64,000 nucleotides of DNA from Hetaerina americana (GCA_022747635.1 JAKTNV010000005.1:48327013-48391012); one strand, 5' to 3'; shown: positions 34,791 through 49,400, counted from the first letter of the stretch. The notes: a model not told the origin generated them from the letters alone. Made by a program: numbers and translations.

Positions 34791-36650
34791 GGAGGGGCAT
34801 TCATTTAGGTGGGAACCCTCCCGATGTTTCATTTCCATTTAATGACGAAAGTGATCATTGTGCTTGTTGGAATAAGGATTTTTCGTGAGTACCCGCGCAA
34901 CTGTTCGGGTGATTTGATCGTAATTTCGTCCACCACTCAACCTCCCGTCGCCCTCACCCAGAAAAGCAATTTGCGCCTGCCGCTAAGGGAGCTGAAAGTA
35001 AAACAGGGCATTGTCTAATTACAACTCTGAGGTTCGAATAGGTTAGGGAAGGGATTTAAACGCTTCCACGTTATTTGTACGCAAGGTCGGAACAGGGGAA
35101 AACATGAAGTGAACAGATGACTAAAATAAAATCGTTTGGGCTTCAACGAGTTCGTAAGAACATTCTTATGGTTTTGGGCAAATGAATATAACTTCGTAGC
35201 CGTGGCAGTAAAAATTACGACTTCATCGATAAATGTTATTGCTTTAAACATTTGAAGAATCATTGATTAACGATACGTAATAATCGTACGATAACAATTC
35301 TCCAGTTTTTCTCATTGGAAGAACAAAATAACCAGGTTTATTGTACTATGGAGTAGCATAATCAACTAATACAATAAGGTCAACGATTCAAGGCAAACCT
35401 AGACACCAAGTATTATTCGACTTTCTTGGAATTCAATAACATATAAAACACAAGTAATTACCTGAAAACGTATTCGTTTTCATGATAATATGTAAATTGA
35501 TGACGCTTTTAAGAAATCTGGGTTTACCGTAGGGTAATTTAAGCAATATATCTCCCTTTATCTACTGTATTTTATATCTGTATTTAGGTTTTATTGTAAT
35601 TTTGAAAATAAATATTTCTTGCAAGCTGCAATTGTTTTTTGTCAGGGAAATTCCTTTATTTTTAAACCGCAAAGTTCTCCTTTAATCTCATAATTCTCTT
35701 TGCCTACAATACAATACACTAACAATGCCAAGAGCTTACTGTCGGAAATTCATACAATGTTATCCTCTAGTTGCCCACATAGCCTGTCTATTTCTTCCTA
35801 CCTATCGCTACTTGACTATTTTTCATCATCTTCTAAATCTATCTTGCATAGGCGTAACATAGCTTTATATTTTCCTTAATTTTGTTATCTTCCTCATCAT
35901 TAGCATCATCCTGACTTTCCTCATCCCCATTTTCGTGCTCTTGTAACATCTTAATTTGAAGAGTACGTATAGCATTAAGGGTAGCCCCGATTTTAAGCCA
36001 AATACAGATCCATAGAATTTAAGTTAACCACATGTTAATAATAAAACCCTCTGAAATGCGACTATTCTCATAGCGCTGATATGTATAATATTCATCAATG
36101 ATTCCAATATTCCAAAACATAAGTGCATATGTTGAGGACATTATTCATCCCTCGAATTTGTATTCCTCCCATAATACATGAATAAAAATTTTCCAGAGGT
36201 TTTATTTTACTCAGCATATAATAAAAAAAGTAATGTGTTTACATTATATCACTATCCATATTTTTATAAATGAATAGGAAAATTCAAATGACGATTAGCG
36301 CACATCAACTAGTTGCATTATGTTATTGTTTCGGTTCTTTCAGCGTCCGTAATATATTCATGGAAACCGGCGCATTTGGAAACCGAGTCATACTGTTATC
36401 TTGGTCCCGAAAACAAAAACACACTTCCATTTGGGGGAATTATGTTTTATTTTCAAAGATTCATTCACGGCAGAAAGGGTAGACAATACTTCTCTAATAC
36501 TAAAAGTGAACCGCCAATGTTATATTTAACTCCTATAAAAAGTGTTAGGGGATCTTATATGAGTAAACGGGACATCATTAGACTTCTTTTCGCATTAAAT
36601 GACTTTCTAGATGGCTTAAAACATTCTTTCAAAGCAAAAGTCATGCAAAC
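34791..36650. other. AT-rich noncoding DNA
   Basis: Nothing convincing. A 42-codon acidic minus-strand reading at about 35840-35970 (EHENGDEESQDDANDEED) has no context. The 131-codon plus ORF at 36313-36708 has no motif. Confidence 0.5.
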
Positions 36651-37040
36651 CTTAACTTCAGGTTCCGCTCTCTCACTCCCTCGAACTCTCCCTTCCCCCT
36701 TCCTTTGAAGGCTAAACACGTCCGTCAAATAACTACACCCTCACGCCCCCAATCCTTTCGGCCGATACTCCAGCCGGAGGCGAAGTTACGCTCAGTTAAA
36801 AGGATCAGTCGAGGGGGATGAAGTGACGACGATAAGAGGCCTTCGGAGATTCCCAGCGATGCGACGCGGCACACAAAACAAAGGCGGTTGAGACCTACAC
36901 CGAGAAAGCGGTGGATGAGCTCTCAATCAGGTGGCAAGAAAGATACTGCCGCGGAGGTCAATCTATCGCCGTGCGTCCACACGATCCGTAGATAGGCGAA
37001 GAAGACCGCCCTTAGCAATAAACAGATACAGCCGCTGACA
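36651..37040. other. Short CpG-containing GC-rich patch
   Basis: A CT-rich run at about 36660-36710 is followed by a mixed CpG-containing stretch to about 37040. The flanks are AT-rich. No coding signal. Confidence 0.4.
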
Positions 37041-40000
37041 TGCAAATAGAGAGGCAACAGTTTTTTTCTGCGTTCAGTGCGCTTCTACGTTTGATTCCAT
37101 TTCGTGTATCAAATTCCATGATTAAATTTATGTCACTACAACTCCTGATTTCACTGAAATGCACTTAGGGTTCTGACTGACTAATCAGATACTGGCTAAT
37201 TTGACTGGTAACAGTAAATTTGTCCCAAATTTACAAACTAATACATTCCGAATGTAGCTCTCATACCAAATATACAATATCACTTACGAATTAAAATATA
37301 GATAATGAGAACGTTATGTAAGTTATTCTTCTTACGTATATAAACTAAAATGAATTTAATATTACACCAGATCAACTCTGGCAAAATATATTATTTTAAA
37401 GTGGCTAATTTCAGGTTAAATAAATGATGAACTTGAATTAAGACTACGTTAAATTTAAAAAAGTATTTTCTTGAAAATAGATTTTTATGATATAAAGTAA
37501 TATAGGAAGCAATCATTTAGAACCGTATGCCATATGCTTCACAGGCTCGGCCTTTATACCGATGAGCCCATATAATTTATCATTGGTAAGATTCTCAAAC
37601 TCTACTGAGAGGTTTGCGTGCTGCCTGAAAGGATAAAGGGAGGCCCCTGAGGTAGATTAATTATTTGAACATGAGGATTAAGTCTTATTAATAAAATTAT
37701 TAATTATTTAACATTGTGTAATGAAAGCTCACGCAATTTACACCACAGAGAGAAAGTGATAGAAGGATTTGACCAAAAATATGTAGTGCACGACGTGACA
37801 TTGAATGTTAAATTGACATTTCAGATGTATCTATGTATCATTTGGAATCAAAGGCATATGTGAAAAACCAAGCATTTGCATACACGGACGATTATTACAA
37901 TGAAAATACGTAAAGAAAAAACTGAACTAGTCTCCCACATTCACTGTATTTTGCCGCTCTTTTCATTTCTCATCAATACGTCCAAAAGGTTTCTTTCTTC
38001 AAAGCAATAATTGTATAAGATTGATTTTTAGCATTGCCTTTACATTGATTTAAAGCTATACCTAAATATCTCCGAGAATTATGTTATCCTTAAGTTCAAT
38101 ACAAGCCAATTATTGTACTTTAAAAAATATACTAATATATTTCTAAGAGGAACCATATTTTTATCCCTTTAAATTCAATTTTCTAACGAGAGAAAAAAAT
38201 TGAAATGCTCTTAAATAAGTGAACAAAAAAATAAAGATGTTTTTGGAAGTTTTTTGGACGGGGCTTTCAAACGAGAGTTCAAGCCTGTGAACCAATAAAC
38301 GTGTTGAAAATCGGATGAAACTAATAAAAGTACATTCTGGAATTTTTTCGACCCATAATTTTGTTTGCAAAACTAATGCTTTACCTTTATGTGTCTCGCA
38401 ATAATATCTCCGCAGCGACATTTTTCACAAAGAAAATTGGATTCCGTATTCCAACGGGTGCAGATAGCCTCTGTTTTTGGGACATATGCGTGCGTGTTCA
38501 GTGGTTTCACCATGCCTGAACAAGTTAGCATATGGAATGCATAAAAGATTTTAGGTTAGCCATGTAACGGAAAATATAATAAACAGAAGTAAATCCAATT
38601 CAACGCCTGCGTTCTTTCCAACAATGTCTTGAAATGACTATATTACGAAGGAGTTGCATCAACGCAACTTCAATAGGCCTTTGTTCAAGCATTATGAATA
38701 TCAAATAGATTATAAAGTTTGGAAAATCAAATAGATTATAAAGTTTTGTGAATATAATTTGCGCGCAAAGGCACAAGTTGCAGGCAGTAAAAAATTAGTT
38801 AAAATTTTTCTTTGTGGGGTTCTTTTACGTCAGTCCATGCGTATTTATGTCTAACAAAGCTTTGTTCCTGAGGTAACATAGAAATAATAATTTTGAATTG
38901 CATAATAGTCGTTATCCTGGTATTATATGATTTTAAAAAATGGCAATACTCAATTAAAGTGAAGTTAGGTTAATTTCATGGAGCAGAAGCATCATTTGAA
39001 GCAGTTACGACACACATTAATTATGCGATGATAGAAAAAATTTGAAAGGTTATATGAAAGAATACATGGATACTTTAAGTGAAAATATATCTCTTCGACT
39101 ACTTAAAGTCAAGGAGTTGCTTGGCAAGATTCCGTAAAACAAAAACTATTTTGCCATTTATTACCATTGAAAGAGGTAAGCAGTGTTTTCTAAGCTTCCG
39201 ACTAATACACTACGCTTATTGTGAATAAAGATATTCGAGAAATCGTAAACGGGGCAAAATTGAGAAAAATACTCATACCATACCTTGCAATTTTAGCTCA
39301 AAATGTTTACAATTCCTAATTACATATCCTTGACAAATAAATTAGAGTTCAGTGTTGTTTAACGTTGTCTGAATACCGTTTTGTAAATGAGCAAACCTCA
39401 CGTCGATTCAATTTTCACCATTTTCAAAAAACCTTCATCATTGTTGTGAACCTGCGATTTATATTCAAGTTGCAGGATTTTTAAAGATATGTAAAATGAA
39501 ATATCCATTGAATTTTGAGTACCAAAGATGTTAATCAAATATATTATGTATACTTCTAGAAGGTTATCAATAACTATCGGTTTTTCCAAGAAGATAAAGG
39601 AATGAAGGGGCTGAAATAGCAGGAATTATAAGCAGACAATTGACATATATGGCACGAATCTTTCCCTTACCATCCCTTCCACAGCATGCTGTCCTACGTC
39701 AAAAAAGACCTTGACTTTGTGTATCAAGTGGTTAACTCCTTGACTGTGAATTAGATGTTCTCTTCTAATTTGACTTTTAGTCGCAGGTCATTCATTCTAT
39801 GGCGAATTTACTGCGCAGAGAACATTGGCCCTGCAGGCAGACAGTCACCTTGAAACGTTGGCGAATTCAGATTATCGAAATTGATATTATCGGAGCTTAG
39901 AGCACTGTTTAAATGATTGACAATATTTTAAATAAAGACAAATAAATGTAAAATTATATTCATATTTTTACTGAAACTCGAATAGCATTTTCATCCGCAG

Positions 40001-40880
40001 GAATAGGTACATCAAAAACCAGTTACGACCCCTATAATCATGACCATGCCTGGTTTTATTTTGAAGCTACCCCTTTGCTATAATTTCGTATCATATACGT
40101 AAATATTTCCAAGTAATTTCACGAATGGCATGCCAAATCTATTTCAAGTGTCTTATCAATTCTTTTTGTCTGTATATCTTCCTTTTGACATTTTTTCCAC
40201 AAGTCTCTTTGTCAAGAAGTCCTTCGGGGAAATGATTCCAATACTCAAAGTTTTCATTTCCAATTATTTATTAAATCCATCATCGTAAAAATATCGTGTT
40301 ACTTTCTGTTTCTATAAATATACGAAGGGCAAAATCAACAAACGCATCATGGATAGTCCACTCATTAATTATTTTGTGAAATTATTCAGCCTTAAAAGTC
40401 TATGCTTCATTATAAGGAGTACAACTTAGTCGGTGTGGGGAAACGTAATTTTAATTTATGGTATCCAGCCGCATAAGGAAGGTTTTTCATGGACAAACAT
40501 AAAGTCACCGCAACATATCTAACAAATTCCAAATAGAAAATAACGTGATAACCTATCTTACAATAAACAGTTCTTCATTCCAACAGACTTTCTGTCTCCA
40601 CCAATACCGTTCAATATGAATATTCTCTCCCGGCAAGAGAAATAATTTTTGAATAACGCTCAGAGGGAAATCTTTGTTCGACAACAGTTTTACACTACGC
40701 CAAACTACCGCTCCATGATGGACATGGGTGAGCATTAGTAGGTCAGTTGGATAGTGTTTATGTCTAGAGGAGTACTTCTGGAAAGGGCAGAAAAAACACT
40801 TTAAGAAGTAAAGCTCTCCTCATAAAATGACCCAACCCTAAAAGGGATTAAGTGTACAGAGAACAAGAAACATGCAAATA
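37041..40880. other. AT-rich noncoding DNA
   Basis: Apart from the short tandem repeat at 38701-38746, nothing was recognised. Confidence 0.6.
38701..38746. repeat. Two-copy 20-bp tandem repeat
   Basis: TCAAATAGATTATAAAGTTT occurs at 38701-38720 and again at 38727-38746, a 26-bp period. This is a local duplication with no other context. Confidence 0.85.
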
Positions 40881-42130
40881 TCAAGGTGACAGGAGGACGT
40901 GGAAAATACGGAGATTGGAGGTCCAAGAGTGCTTGTAAAATCATACCGAGAAATCTCAGTATGCACACAACACCGCCAAATGAATTCGCCAAACGGAGGG
41001 ATTTTTGTACACCACGCCGGCGGTGGAAGTGGACGGAGGAAGGATGTGGGTGAGGCAAAAAGGGATCCCGGGTTTCAAAAGCGGAGAGCTAGAGGATTGA
41101 TAGAGAAGGAAATTGGCAGGAACAAGACAGACCATACGAGTGTGGGTTTTTGGTTGGAAGAAAGGTGTACGCGAGAAGCCGCAAAAGCCTTCCTTTCTCC
41201 CACCCCCACTTTCCATCGCCCCGAGATCGATTGGGAAAGGGGATCGGGCGAGAGGGGTTGAGAGGATGGCGTCCGTACACAAAGCGGCAAACAAGAGAGA
41301 GGCGGGGGGAAGTGTTTGTGTGGGTTGGAGAGTGGGGAGTTTGGTAGGTAGATTTTGAGGGCGGGGCACGGGCGACCGTGAGGATGGATATACGCTAGGC
41401 AAAGGTATGCGTGGGATCGGGACGTGCGACTCGTAGCCCCGGGGATGAGAAGGGAGTGGGATGAAGCAACCCAGGGTGACAACGTAATGGAGGCGTGCAT
41501 TTAAAATCACCACCAGTGGTGGAACGTAACAGGGGCGCCAATGCCGTTATTGCTTTCCTTATGCACGCTCCCCTGTCTCTCTCTCTCACCACCCCCCTCG
41601 CTGCGCCAACCCTTTCCCCTTTCTCTTACTTTTGACGTCCGCAGCTCCTTCCCCTCTCCTCCGGCACACTCTGCACTCGAAGCAAGCGAGCACCCCGACC
41701 TCTCGGCGTCGTCGACGGCGCGCTTGGTGTTTTACAGCGAAGCATTTTCACCACCGCCGCGGTCGCCACGATCTTAATCCCCTGATGAGACGTAAATTTC
41801 ATCTTCCGTCCGACCCCGCTTCCTGTTCCCCGCGCACGCATTCATGAAGCACGGGGGGAGGGGAGAGGAAGGTTCTGGAAAGAGTTACAACTCAGGAGAC
41901 CTTATAATGGAGCTCCCATGCACCACGCCGGCACCGGAGAATGGATTGCTATTTGCGGGAGTGTGCTAATTCACGCACCGGATGTCTCTCCCCCACTTCC
42001 CCGCGAAGCCTCCTCGTCGTCCGCCAGTGGAGCGGCGACGACACACCCCTGACGCCCCACCACACAGCAAACTACCCAAGGGGACTCAACTGCCTCAAGT
42101 GATTTTCTGATATCCCCTCACGAAGGGGAA
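40881..42130. other. Large GC-rich island: purine half then pyrimidine half
   Basis: About 41000-41480 is G/A-rich on the plus strand. About 41545-41840 is C/T- and CpG-rich. Mixed GC-rich sequence continues to about 42080. ORFs of up to 185 codons on both strands overlap each other in different frames and read as Pro/Ser/Arg low complexity. This is one of the strongest islands in the window and a good candidate promoter or enhancer. Confidence 0.5.
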
Positions 42131-42463
42131 GAAACTACACAAGAGTAGCATTCTCCTGGGAGATCAGGTCTTTCTTAGTATGGAGGTAAATAGACCTTCT
42201 TGAGTGGCGCTTAGCTAATGCTAAGTGGTGTTTTTGCGTTTTGAGAATATGTACGCATATTATCATTCGTAAGGTAATTTTAAAGCCGGATCTACATTCA
42301 AGGGAGGACAGAGAACAGCTACATTCACTCTTCGTACATACACCAGATTTTTCAATGAGTGAGTACGCTGAGGTAAAATTATCTACCTGAGAATGACAAA
42401 AATTCCTTTTTATTTTCAAAAACTAATATCCCTATTCAAATTATATTACTATTCATCATTAGT
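42131..42463. other. Noncoding DNA
   Basis: Nothing recognised. A 94-codon minus ORF overlaps this stretch without a motif. Confidence 0.5.
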
Positions 42464-42741
42464 GGGTCGCGGTAGTCCAGGCGCAGAGCATTGCACTACT
42501 GACCGGAGGGCCCGGGTTCGAATTCCGGGCAAGCATCTCTGGGCACCTGTAGCTCCACCCAAGCTATGTGATTTTTGGATACCAGATCCTTCCTGGGAAA
42601 CCATAACCGGTACAGGGAAAGGAACTGGTCCCCCCCTACCCTGATGTGTACGTTTATTTCACCCGCCGTCGGGCTTAGTTCTGGGTTAACTCTACCATCA
42701 CCTGCTAAAGTGACCTTCGGGTTGATTTCTATGTTCATGGT
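42464..42741 (+). mobile_element. tRNA-derived SINE, family 1, best-preserved copy
   Basis: The head GGTCGCGGTAGTCCAG, an ACTACTGACC anticodon-like region and the B box GGGTTCGAATTCC are followed by the family body (CTCTGGGCACCTGTAGCTCC, GATTTTTGGATACCAGATCC, GGAAACCATAACCGGTACAG, TGACCTTCGGGTTGATT). It is the least decayed of the four copies. TATTCAT lies on both sides (from 42450 and 42742-42748), a possible target-site duplication. Noncoding. Confidence 0.85.
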
Positions 42742-42749
42742 TATTCATT

Positions 42750-45700
42750 ATTTATAATTTTTATATTATTTGATGTTTTCACAATATCAATGGCATACTC
42801 TCATAAATACAAAATATTTGAATAATATTTCGACAGAGTAGCAGCAGTTCGTATCATCTCCGTTTAAAATGCCCGACGCATTGGTTTAGCTATGTTTTTA
42901 AACCACACTCAGCATGTATGTAAATAATTAATTATAACTAAAATCCATAATTTTCGAAAAAAATATATAAGTGTAGTGGTTTCTCTGACTACAAAATCGG
43001 GCTCATTTTGAATTATTCAATTATTCTATTTTACGTTCCTTTGTCCGACATATAAGATGGAAAGAAAAGGGAATCCATGGTATTAGTAAGCTCTTAGAAT
43101 AGTGGTTATAGTGGAATTGAATGGATTAAAAAATTGATCTACTAACAAAAATTCTAAGGATCAAGTATATGCAAATGTGAAAGTAAAAAAATATTACAGC
43201 AATATGCGCTACAAATGTTCTTTACTGAATAAAAAAATGTATTCTGATTGTCATCAAGTACAGACGATATGTAAGTCCATCTCAATCGCAGTAAACTCTA
43301 GTATCGAAATATTAATGATGACGAAATGAAGAGTTTCATGCAAAAATCAGGGATTTTATTTGAGAAAAGAATTCATTTTCCATTTATTCTTAATTTGAGC
43401 TCTCAAATAAGATTGACATTTGTCTGACTCCCGACTCAAATGCTTTTGACGTCCGCTGCAAACGTCCGTACACACTTCATCTGGCCCAAATATGACTTTT
43501 AGTATTAATGGTTAGCGATTCTCTGAGTGATGGTTAACATTCAGGAACGAAATCCATGAAAGTAAAATCAAGTTGTTAACCTTGCGGAACAACATATCGT
43601 GTATAAATCTTAGTTTTGTACGGAGCATTTCCCTCTCCTCGCGTCCACAGTATCCTTCATTTTCAACACGCAATTGTTTGCCCAGGAGAAGTTTCAAAAA
43701 GGGTGCTTTGCTTACGGGATGGTTATAAAGGTTAATATGGTAGGATCAAAGCCAAACGCTTGAGTGATGAAATTGGCTTTTTTATGTGTTCTTTCCCTCA
43801 CCGGCCCGCACTTCTCGAATAAAGATACTCGTTATATACGCCCGGCCTATTTTCACTCGACTGCACCGTGTATCCTCCAAGACGCCCTCTGAAGGCATTT
43901 CCACTTCCTTCTCCTCCGGCATTATTTCATTAAGCCATGCAACGAGAAAAGTTATAAGAGCGCATAACTGCCAACCCATTTAAAAATTAAATCCAAACTA
44001 CATCGCACTGTGCTCTGTATCATGAAAGCGTTCGTGGGCGTTTATATAAATCCTTTCGGCTTCTTTCATTTTGTGTAACACCGAAATGAATGGTCGGAGA
44101 ATGCATCCAGTAAAAATACGAGGAATATATATTGTTCCTGTAATGTATCTCTCTATTTAAAGTAAATTACATCTCTGCCGTATTTTTCATGGCTTAACAA
44201 TCTTCATAAAAATAATTTCTCTAAAAATAATTGAAATAATTTATAAACTTTATGACGAAAATAATGTTTTCAGTAGCAATGACGAAAGTAATTCAATGCC
44301 AGCTAAAATAAATAACAATTTTAAAATATTGTTACTCCTGGTGAACTTTAAAAATAAAAACGAGCCTCTAAGTAAATTGATATTTATAAAAAAACAAAGC
44401 AAGTGCTTTTAAGCACTGACCACGTGCACCTAGCATTTGGTTAATCATTTGAAGTTTATATTACAGATGCAATTTGCCCTTAATGTCTAAAAATTTCGTC
44501 GAGTTAACGAATACATAATCCAACCAAAGTTTACTCCCGTACATTCGTATAATACCGATATGGCTTTGATGCCAATAGAACCGAAATGGATGGTATTTCA
44601 AACAAATCCTTTGTCAATCAAATAAATGAATGGTAAAAATGGCTATGCTTAATGCGCTTTCTTTTCAACGTGAAAATTATGTTTTATGAAAGTTGCTTGC
44701 CAAAGAAAACTTAACGATCTCCGGCACGTACGAAGTCCCCCACCTTTATCGCGAGACGAAAAGGAGCACTCGTCCCTTTGATCTGAGCGGCCTCTCTCTC
44801 TCTCTTGCCTTGACTTCTTGTCTTTTGCGCGAAACACCGCCGCCGTCGTGCACTTGTTCCCGCTAAGAGTACCATTCACCGGCTTGAGAGTAAAAACAAG
44901 TAAAAAAAGGAAACTCACAGCGAGTCATAACCTGATCTCTAAGAAAACAAATATCGAATAAAGAAAAGAGTTCGAAAAATATCTGAGGGAAGGGAGGGTG
45001 AGTGGGTATTTTCTCACTACTTTCATGACAAATGCAAATTCGTGCAGTGGTAATTCCATTTATGAAAATAATATCACTATAAGATTATTTCTGCAGTCTT
45101 AAGGTGTAACAAACAGAGATTTGAACAAAACGTCTTGAAATATTGGTTAATATTTTCTCAAATTCATAGAGAATGAAAATCCGTTGAGAGGTTGAGTTAT
45201 GAAAGAGAAACTTCATCCCTTAAATAATCCAGATATTAGATCCCTTAAATAATCCAAATGACTATTATTTTATAAATAAAATTTTATTATTAAAATACAG
45301 ATTCTATACGTAAATGGGAAAATTAATAATTTTTCAAAAGTGACTAAAGGTTACAGCAAACAAAAAGGTCATAAAAATTTGCCTGAACAAATATTGATGC
45401 ACAAACGGATTCATTGAGTTTAATTCGACAGGGGATTATGTACAATGATAATTCATTCATGAATTCAAAAGCTTCCACATTCAAGCAAACTATTTCATAT
45501 GCTTCCATAAGGATATAAAATGGAAATTCAGTTCACAAATAATATCGCTCATGATTTGAAAGACACTAAAGAATTAGGTACCCTAGACCTCAACCTCGAA
45601 AGACTTCTTTCACCTTGTATTGAAGTAGACAAAATACAATGGAATTTCAAAATCAGAAATGAATATTTTTCAACGAGTGATATTAAAGCTATCCTGTAAA

Positions 45701-47817
45701 ACTATCAACGCACAGTTGTCCGTAACAAATATCTGCGAAAACATTCACAATCGGCAAATTTTGAGACTTAGAAGGGTTCGTAATTAAAAACGCGAAGAAT
45801 TCCAAATTATATAATTTATATTCTTCTCAAAGGTTAACAGCAGGCTAAAATTTGCTTGCTTGTGACCAATAAAATTTACGTAGCCTAAATACTTAGTTGA
45901 AAGTCACATGATAGCATTCATTAAGTAAAATAATTCGCTTCAAAATAATAATAATAAAGCAGATCTGAAATTAGAAGCAATATCTCGTGTAGAATCGCAT
46001 TTGATAGAGCTATTTTCAAAGAAATTACTTCTGCACAGGCAAAGGACTAGTGGTAATACTATTGGCTTATGCAAGAGAATGAGTTTGGTGGTGGAGCATT
46101 GCCAAATTACAATTTCCTTTCATTATTTTGCTCATCGTCATGTCGTCTCCAGCATATTTCAAATTCAATTAACTTCCATTCTGGACACGTGGTTATCCCA
46201 ATTCCTTCTCGTGCGCATGTTAATTATTTGGACTACTGCATCACTTTAAGGGAAATTTCGGTTATATTCGATGAGATAACTTTCTAATTCTTTATAAGGC
46301 AACCGTAAGTCATTAAAAGTTACTGATTACGGCATGTATCCAGTGCTGTGGGAGGAAATCCACTATTAAGGGCATTCTCGTGTTGGGGAAAAGGAGCGCG
46401 CCCATAACGGCAACACTTCATGCTGTGCGCCTTGCTCTTTCAATCCGACTCCTTCCTTTACCCTTTCCTCTTTCCACTTCCTTTCCTTCCTACATCCTTG
46501 AGATCTCTCTTTAAGGCAAATGCTACTCACAAAAGAGGAGCAAAGTCAGAATAAACCTCACCAGATTTACTTTTCTGCCTCTCGTCCCAAACCTCTTCCT
46601 TTAGTCGTGTATTCACTTAACTCATTTCATTTCTCCCTTTCAATAGTTTCAACTGTACTTCTTGTATTCCGCCATTTTTAATGTACATTTTTACCTTTTT
46701 CTGTTTCCGAAAAATTTTCATGAAAGTTAATCACAGTCATATCCATACACGGTATTCTGCCCTGTTTAAAAATAGCGTTCATTAAAAAGTTACAAATGGT
46801 TTGATGATTTTTCGTCATGTTCAAGATTTTCCTATCTTCGGTCGCACATAACTCTTTATTGCCAAGCAGGTGAAGATGTTGAATTTCAGGTTTTCGTATT
46901 AATTACTGTTGACGTAGGTACTCTTAAGGGACTTCCTGAATATTTTATTACGAATTAGGATAAGTTTATAACAGTTCATTGTTTTTGTGGAAGGTATATT
47001 ACATCGTCTTAAACATAAAAATTATTCTAAAGATTTTCTGTAATTGGATTTCAATAACATCAAATACTCTGCAGCAAGTATTTTTAACTTTCTAGCAAAG
47101 TTTGCATGTTGCTTATGTTATTTATTATTGTACAATAATTGTTTTATAATTAGCTGTTGTCTCTTGCCTTCATAGCCATTCAAGTAATTAATACACATAA
47201 ATATATACATTTAGTTTATGAGACTAATACTCATAATACGCACATGGCGTTCAGTTCTTAGAGTGTTATTTCCACAACAAAATGTATTCTCAACCACTAA
47301 TATGTTCACATAAAGTAGCATCCTCAGTCATTTATCCATCGCATTGGTAATCCTATTCCTAACTCTCATAATTATTTCTATTACTTTCGACACATACTTT
47401 TTCCATAATACTAAGCAAAGATTTTACTTTTCCTATATGTAATTTAAATGCATGCTCCCACACAATAATGTAAAATACACCCATATCTCAACCAAAAATA
47501 ATTATAAATTGTATTGGCTAATATGGTATAAAATTATCATCTGGCCATGTAAACCTCAGCATATGCATATAAAATTAATTTTTTGTTAATAATTATGCCA
47601 AAATATTTATGGAAATCTATTTTAAACTATAAATTTTCAATATTTTCACTATTCATCTGTGTTTACGTTTTCCTAACTTGACTCGTATTCCTTTTAACAG
47701 AGAGCTAAATTTATGGGAACGTTTTGTAGGAAGTTAATGATAAATATCAACTTATACCATTGGTTAGATCTAAGATGTTTTGCATGAAAATTAAAATGTT
47801 TTAAAAGTATAAGTACC
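42750..47817. other. AT-rich noncoding DNA with small CT/GC patches
   Basis: Small GC- or CT-rich patches occur at about 43620-43930, 44690-44860 and 46380-46520. They give overlapping short ORFs with no domain. No gene recognised. Confidence 0.5.
45215..45256. repeat. Two-copy 17-bp tandem repeat
   Basis: ATCCCTTAAATAATCCA occurs at 45215-45231 and 45240-45256, a 25-bp period. Confidence 0.85.
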
Positions 47818-47873
47818 TATGTGCGTGTGTATGTATATGTGTGTTTATATATATTTATTTATGCGTGTGTGGT
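47818..47873. repeat. Imperfect TG/TA microsatellite
   Basis: Alternating TGTG, TATA and TTTA short tracts; degenerate. Confidence 0.6.
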
Positions 47874-49149
47874 TAATGACGTTAAAACACTGAAATATTA
47901 CTAGGTGGAAAATAAACATTATGGAAGAGTACAATGATTTACATAGTGTAAAATACTTAAGTTTCTTGGCTATAAGTTGATTTATCTTCTCGTGATAATA
48001 ATTTTTAGTTAAAATCTAAACGATGGACTGCACAAGAAAGTATGAATATCCATTTGAAATACTCACCAGGTTTATTTTGAGACAACCACAATTTCCCACC
48101 GTTGGGAAACTCCCACCTCAGTATTTAAGCAACATATGTACAATACCAGCCATTAAAAATGTCAATCCTGGTAACTTATTCCTCTCCACGAGTTGAGATA
48201 ATTTTCCTGCCCTACTATTTTCTCCGGCCCTTCCACGCATTTCCCAGTCTCGTGATCATAGACTGATGCATTTCAGCGCTCAAGAATATCTAACATGATA
48301 TGGAAATGCCCATCTGCACACTGATTCTGAGAAATCTGATTTCTAAGAGTTCAAGTAGTCCAAGGGGTCAAGTAGAACCGGGAGCTACGGAATGAAAACC
48401 GAATTACCTCTCTCTCTCGGGAGATGTTTTATTCATGTTTGATCAACTGCAATATATGTACTAAGCATGTATAAATTTTCAAATAATTATGAAATAATCC
48501 AAGGCGGTTTGACTTTGATGAGGGCATAAAAGTTTTGATAGGCATACAGACGTGAGGCTGTAGACACGCATAGAGGACGTGAATACAGGGGTGGTGGAAT
48601 TCTTTCATTGAAATAGATTTAAAAATATTTACTTGGATGCCATAGCCACTTTATCGATATCATTTTTCGTCAAGCTGACATTAAGGGTATCAGTAATAAG
48701 TGAGAATGAATTCATCTGCCTCATAATTTCTTTTATCCTTGCTTTTTCACTACCTGACTCAATTTAAATCAGTAATGAGCCGTTTTTTGACAAAATCATT
48801 TTTCATTTTAAAACATAAATTAATATGATACACAAAAAATCTTCATTGTATAGTCGTCACTGTATTTTATAGGTGTAGGCGTACCCTAAAGTTCTTATTC
48901 AATTTTAATGTAAATATTGTATATCTCTTGGCTATTTTGATTCTCTAGGAGATTCATTTGTTTCCCGACCTTTTATGAACGAAATATTTATGCTAAAATT
49001 CATCGTCTTTTGTTTTCTTTTTTGTGTAAATTATTTTTTCCAAAATCTTTGACCGATGAATCCTAATGCAACTAATATCTTTCGTATATTTCCACCGCAC
49101 TTCCTTGTAAATGAGTAAAAGAATTAATTTCAGAGCTATTTTATCATTT
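47874..49149. other. AT-rich noncoding DNA
   Basis: Nothing recognised. Confidence 0.6.
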
Positions 49150-49400
49150 TAGAGCCCAGTAGTTCATTGGACACAGAGCAGTGAACAGAAAGCCCGAGTT
49201 CGATTGCCTACGATGCTTTTGCCCTCGGCTTAAGCCTACCTGTGTGATTTTTCTGAAACCAGTTGTTTCTACAAGCCATGTATTTAGTCACAAAACACAC
49301 AAGGAAGGGAACTTCTTCTGTACCATGATAAGTTACTGCGTAAGTTCTTGGTCAGTATTAGATCAACTTTGCCTTCTCCTATCCAATCAACCATGACATT
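49150..49400 (+). mobile_element. Strongly decayed SINE, probably family 1
   Basis: AGCCCGAGTTCGATTGCC resembles the B box of family 1. CTGTGTGATTTTTCTGAAACCAG and GGAAGGGAACTTCTTCTGTACC align in order with body blocks of the copy at 42464. Divergence is high, so boundaries are approximate. Confidence 0.45.

Noticed and set aside
35840..35970. Acidic minus-strand reading EHENGDEESQDDANDEED
   Set aside because: Short, low-complexity, flanked by stops and without splice signals.
40956..41513. 185-codon minus-strand ORF with overlapping 141- and 120-codon ORFs
   Set aside because: The purine-skewed island removes stop codons in several frames at once. The readings are compositional.
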